In this document: positions 60,985 to 64,000 of the stretch, in pieces
How positions within the stretch are numbered: position 1 is the first letter of the stretch
How the letters are laid out: the number at the start of each line of letters is the position of its first letter
Source: Ricinus communis
Taxonomy: Eukaryota; Streptophyta; Magnoliopsida; Malpighiales; Euphorbiaceae
Assembly: GCF_019578655.1 (NCBI RefSeq)
Contig: NC_063258.1
Span: 5,253,283-5,317,282 of the forward strand
Length of the DNA stretch: 64,000 nt
Direction: 5' to 3'
Position numbers and translations under genes: made by a program
The notes under the pieces: generated by a model
What the model saw: the letters and a program-made list of their open reading frames with translations, nothing else
What the model was told of the DNA's origin: nothing
The model's database searches: none

Positions 60985-61996
60985 GGGCTAATTGTAAAAA
61001 AAATAGCTTTTTTCATAAATTTAATATAATTTTTTAATTTTGACAATTTCAACATAAAATTTTATAAATTTTTACAAAATACTGGTTAAAAAATTCAACA
61101 TAATCTTACTGAACTACTCCGTGTAAATACCACATCAAGAATCCCATCTTTGCTTAATTGTAAAGAAAATTATGAATTTGCTTCTTTTCCTTTTATAATT
61201 TTATTTTGACTTTTTAATTTTAGAAAACTAATGTGTGAATATTCAATTCAACAAAAATTAGTAAATAACAAATTTAGTTACAATAAGAATATAAAAAGTA
61301 ATAAATAAAAGATTTTTAAACTTTCAAATTACTGAATTTGTTTAAAAATCATATTGTTTATAAAATTATCTCCATAGAATATGAATAAATATTTTTTTAT
61401 AACTTTATAATTTATTTTAATCTTTTTCAAAAAATATAGACAATACATATTAGCTATTATTGTTAACAAGATTTGATAATTTCTTAGGTGGTTTTTTATG
61501 AGGTCTCATATTTTGTCTAGTTACTCCATCAAAGATACACCCCCATAGATCTTAAAATTGAGACCTTTAATTCCAAAACAAAAACCTCTTATTTTATTCT
61601 AAATAAATACATGGCTTTCTTATTTCAAATAATCTTTTATATTTGTTACTAAATATTTTAATTTTTATTCATTTCTTATTATCATTAAATTTAATATTTA
61701 TTTATTGTAATTGAATTATATCTTAAATAATTAAATATTTAAATTTGTATACTAATTTATCAAAATAAAAAAATTGTGATAATATTACAAAAAAAATTAA
61801 AATCTGTGACTTTATTTGTAATTTAGCAAATGAGATTCTTGACTCCACATCAGCAAGATTATGTTGGATTTTTCAGCCCGTACTTTGAATTGTAAAAATT
61901 TATAAAATCTATATGTTGAAATTGTTAAAATTAAAAATTCATATTAAATTCACAAAAAGCGCTAAACATCGCGACCTTTTTTGCAATTAGCCTAGA
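60985..61996. mobile_element. ~1.0-kb element with ~150-bp terminal inverted repeats
   Basis: The left end GGGCTAATTGTAAAAAAAAT... and the reverse complement of the right end AGGCTAATTGCAAAAAAGG... run in parallel for about 150 bp, with identical stretches ACAATTTCAACATA, TTTTATAAATTTTTACAA, and CAACATAATCTT close to the inner edge. The interior has no coding frame. Only a 3-bp TAG direct repeat at the edges was seen, so the superfamily is open. Confidence 0.7.
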
Positions 61997-62402
61997 TAAC
62001 ATTAGAAGTCGATTACACTCTTCCGCACCCTGAATCACTTTACATTATGATCCGGAGGCAGGGCTATACATGCAGGACAATAGTCCCGCTCCTTTAAGTT
62101 CCTCTTTTAGTTTTAATTTGAAATTATGAGAAAATAAATTATAAAAATTAATATTATATTAACAAATTATATATTAAGTAAATATTTTTTAATTTAATTT
62201 TTACCTACACTTTGTAGGATTATCGTAATTATTTTGATCTTAAACTATAATGTAAATTGAATTTATAGATAAAATTAAATAAAATTTATAATATTTCTTA
62301 AATTTTTAATATATAAGTTTAAATTATGTGTTTTAAAAGAAGATACATATGTCAAAATGTATTAAAATATAGTAATATGTGTCAAAAAAATTTATATCTC
62401 AC

Positions 62403-62446
<44 letters not shown>

Positions 62447-63012
62447 TTATATTATAGATAAATAAAATTTAAGAATTAACATAATTGGCAATGTAATTCT
62501 TTTATTTTTTCAATTAGTCATACTCTGGAAAAATTAAAAATCGATATATTTTCAGCACATAATAAAATAAATTATCTATTAAAACTAATATAATATAATA
62601 ATGTTTAGAAACTCTTTATATACTAAAATTTTATATTATTAGTGAATGAAACTAATTTTTTACATATTTGACAATTTAAAAATTTTATTAATATGCAATT
62701 GATAATGCCATAACTAAAAGTGTTACATTTTAAAAATGGACATCAATAATTTATTATCCATAGAATAATATTTATTATTTACTTTAACGATATTCATTTT
62801 GTATTCTGTCAATTTTTAAATGCTTATTATTTTAGTGAAGGATGTATCATTTTTTATCTACATATTCATTAATTTGTTCTTGTCAATTAAGTAGTTATAA
62901 CTTTATATATGTTCCTCAAATCACTATGCAATATTTATTTTCAGATGAGAATGTGATAGGTTTATATTATATACATATATTTAAGATATTCTATTAGATT
63001 GTTGGTGTGTTT
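61997..63012. other. Intergenic DNA with (AT)n microsatellite
   Basis: A short GC-richer patch at 62015-62100, then AT-rich DNA with an (AT)n run at about 62405-62442. No gene seen. Confidence 0.55.
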
Positions 63013-64000
63013 TATATACGTAATACGTGGAAATATGTGTTTATTACCTCACTTTAGTTTTATTGTCTAAATTCATGTGATAATGGTGAAAAGGAAAGAA
63101 TGTGAGCTAAATATATATAAATGAATCTTAATTGGACTGCTACTGCGAAAGCTCGAAATAAAGACACGTGGAGTACCAATCTTGTAGGCCTAGCCGAATA
63201 TATGAAGGCCCACAAGGGGAAATTAATTAGTTATTATGTAATTAAAGATAACTACTTTTAAATTATTTATTTTATTTAGGATAGTTAAGAGGATAACTAT
63301 AACAACATTGTGTTTAGAGAAAGCCTCTGCAAAAGAAATATCTACAAGTAATGGAAATTAGTTAAACAAAGGATATCTATCTATCACTATTCTCTCTACA
63401 AATTCTCTACAGTTCATCTTCTACAAACACTTAGTTTTGTATTATTCTTTCAAAGATCAAAAAAGTTTTTCAGGATGTGGAGAGTGAGGATCAATCATCT
63501 TCATCCCTTGAAAAACTTTTAAATTTTGAGAGAGCCTTAATTTTTTGTTTTATATTTTTTATGTCGTTCTATTTAATTTCAATGACCGTTGGATTAAATA
63601 TGTCAAGCTAGTTTCTATAAGTGTTTAGTTTAGCTTTTTTACTTATGTATGAACCTTATTTATTATGAGTTTAATGAATGATTTATTTACCTTCATACTT
63701 ATATTACTTTTATCTATTATTATTGATTGACCATCATACCAATTTAATAGCAATATTTGTTATGAAAATCTTTAGATTAAAAGTAATAGAAACACCATCT
63801 TTACTTTAATCTATAGTAATAGAAGAAACCTAGATTGCATCATTAACTTGAATGACTAAGGAAAAAGACACATCACTATTTCATTCATTAGATTTAGGCT
63901 TGAGGGAAAAGAAGGGAATTGTTAAGTATAAGCTAGACTAAATGTTATTTTATCATATAATTTACATTAAATATTTCATTTGTATATTTACTTTCTAGTT
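63013..64000 (+). repeat. ~1.2-kb dispersed repeat, copy C, cut by the window edge
   Basis: Same order of blocks as copy B: ATATGTGTTTATTACCTCAC, GGAAATATGTG, GTGTTTAGTTTAGC, TATGTATGAACCTTAT, AGAAACACCATCTTTACTTT, TTCATTAGATTTAGGCTTGA. Copy C ends at the window edge before the terminal block seen in copy B. Confidence 0.7.

Overview
The window reads as plant nuclear DNA, very AT-rich, from a dicot-like genome. The two intact genes are intron-split with GT..AG junctions, the transposon families are plant ones (Tekay-type chromovirus, Tat and Athila Ty3/gypsy, Ty1/copia, L1-type LINE, En/Spm, Mutator-like MITEs), and no prokaryotic feature is present. A Euphorbiaceae or other Malpighiales source is a guess from general character only.

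Only two genes look functional. The first is a five-exon Nudix hydrolase on + (40593-41787, 213 aa, closest in feel to the NUDT4/17/18/21 group). The second is an eleven-exon GH1 beta-glucosidase on - (49478-52719, 519 aa, BGLU42-44-like), with signal peptide, both catalytic glutamates and a TATA box. They are not obviously linked in function.

Left third (1-12.7 kb): a MITE with a perfect 9-bp target duplication (814-1235); then an apparent Tat-lineage Ty3/gypsy fossil. Its integrase lies on - (5155-6135), followed downstream in sense by a 67-bp minisatellite and then by a convergent spliced ORF on + (2342-4531) resembling the antisense extra ORFs of Tat elements. Nine of its in-frame stops are TAG, and a tandem copy keeps CAG at one of them. 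An Athila-like gag fossil (6180-7640, -) and two LTR-like repeats follow.

13.2-25.3 kb: a full-length Tekay-like chromovirus (13166-22754, sense on -) with two LTRs, PBS, PPT and 5-bp target duplication AGAAT. It is inserted inside the second unit of a 331-bp tandem duplication, so the first unit preserves the empty site. Its gag, protease, RT and integrase are all broken, several at catalytic or metal-binding residues. A diverged relative of its LTR (23103-25190) ends at a hairpin.

25.3-40.3 kb: fossils only: a gypsy gag/RNase H deletion derivative, a copia pol, a second MITE of the same 9-bp-TSD family, a LINE truncated in RT where an En/Spm-like region begins, AT-rich foldback DNA, and a 1.05-kb TIR element with internal minisatellite ending about 310 bp upstream of the Nudix start codon.

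42-64 kb: apart from the beta-glucosidase this is AT-rich intergenic DNA with three copies of a ~1.2-kb dispersed repeat (one inverted, one running off the right edge) and two more long-TIR elements. No tRNA, rRNA or CRISPR was seen.
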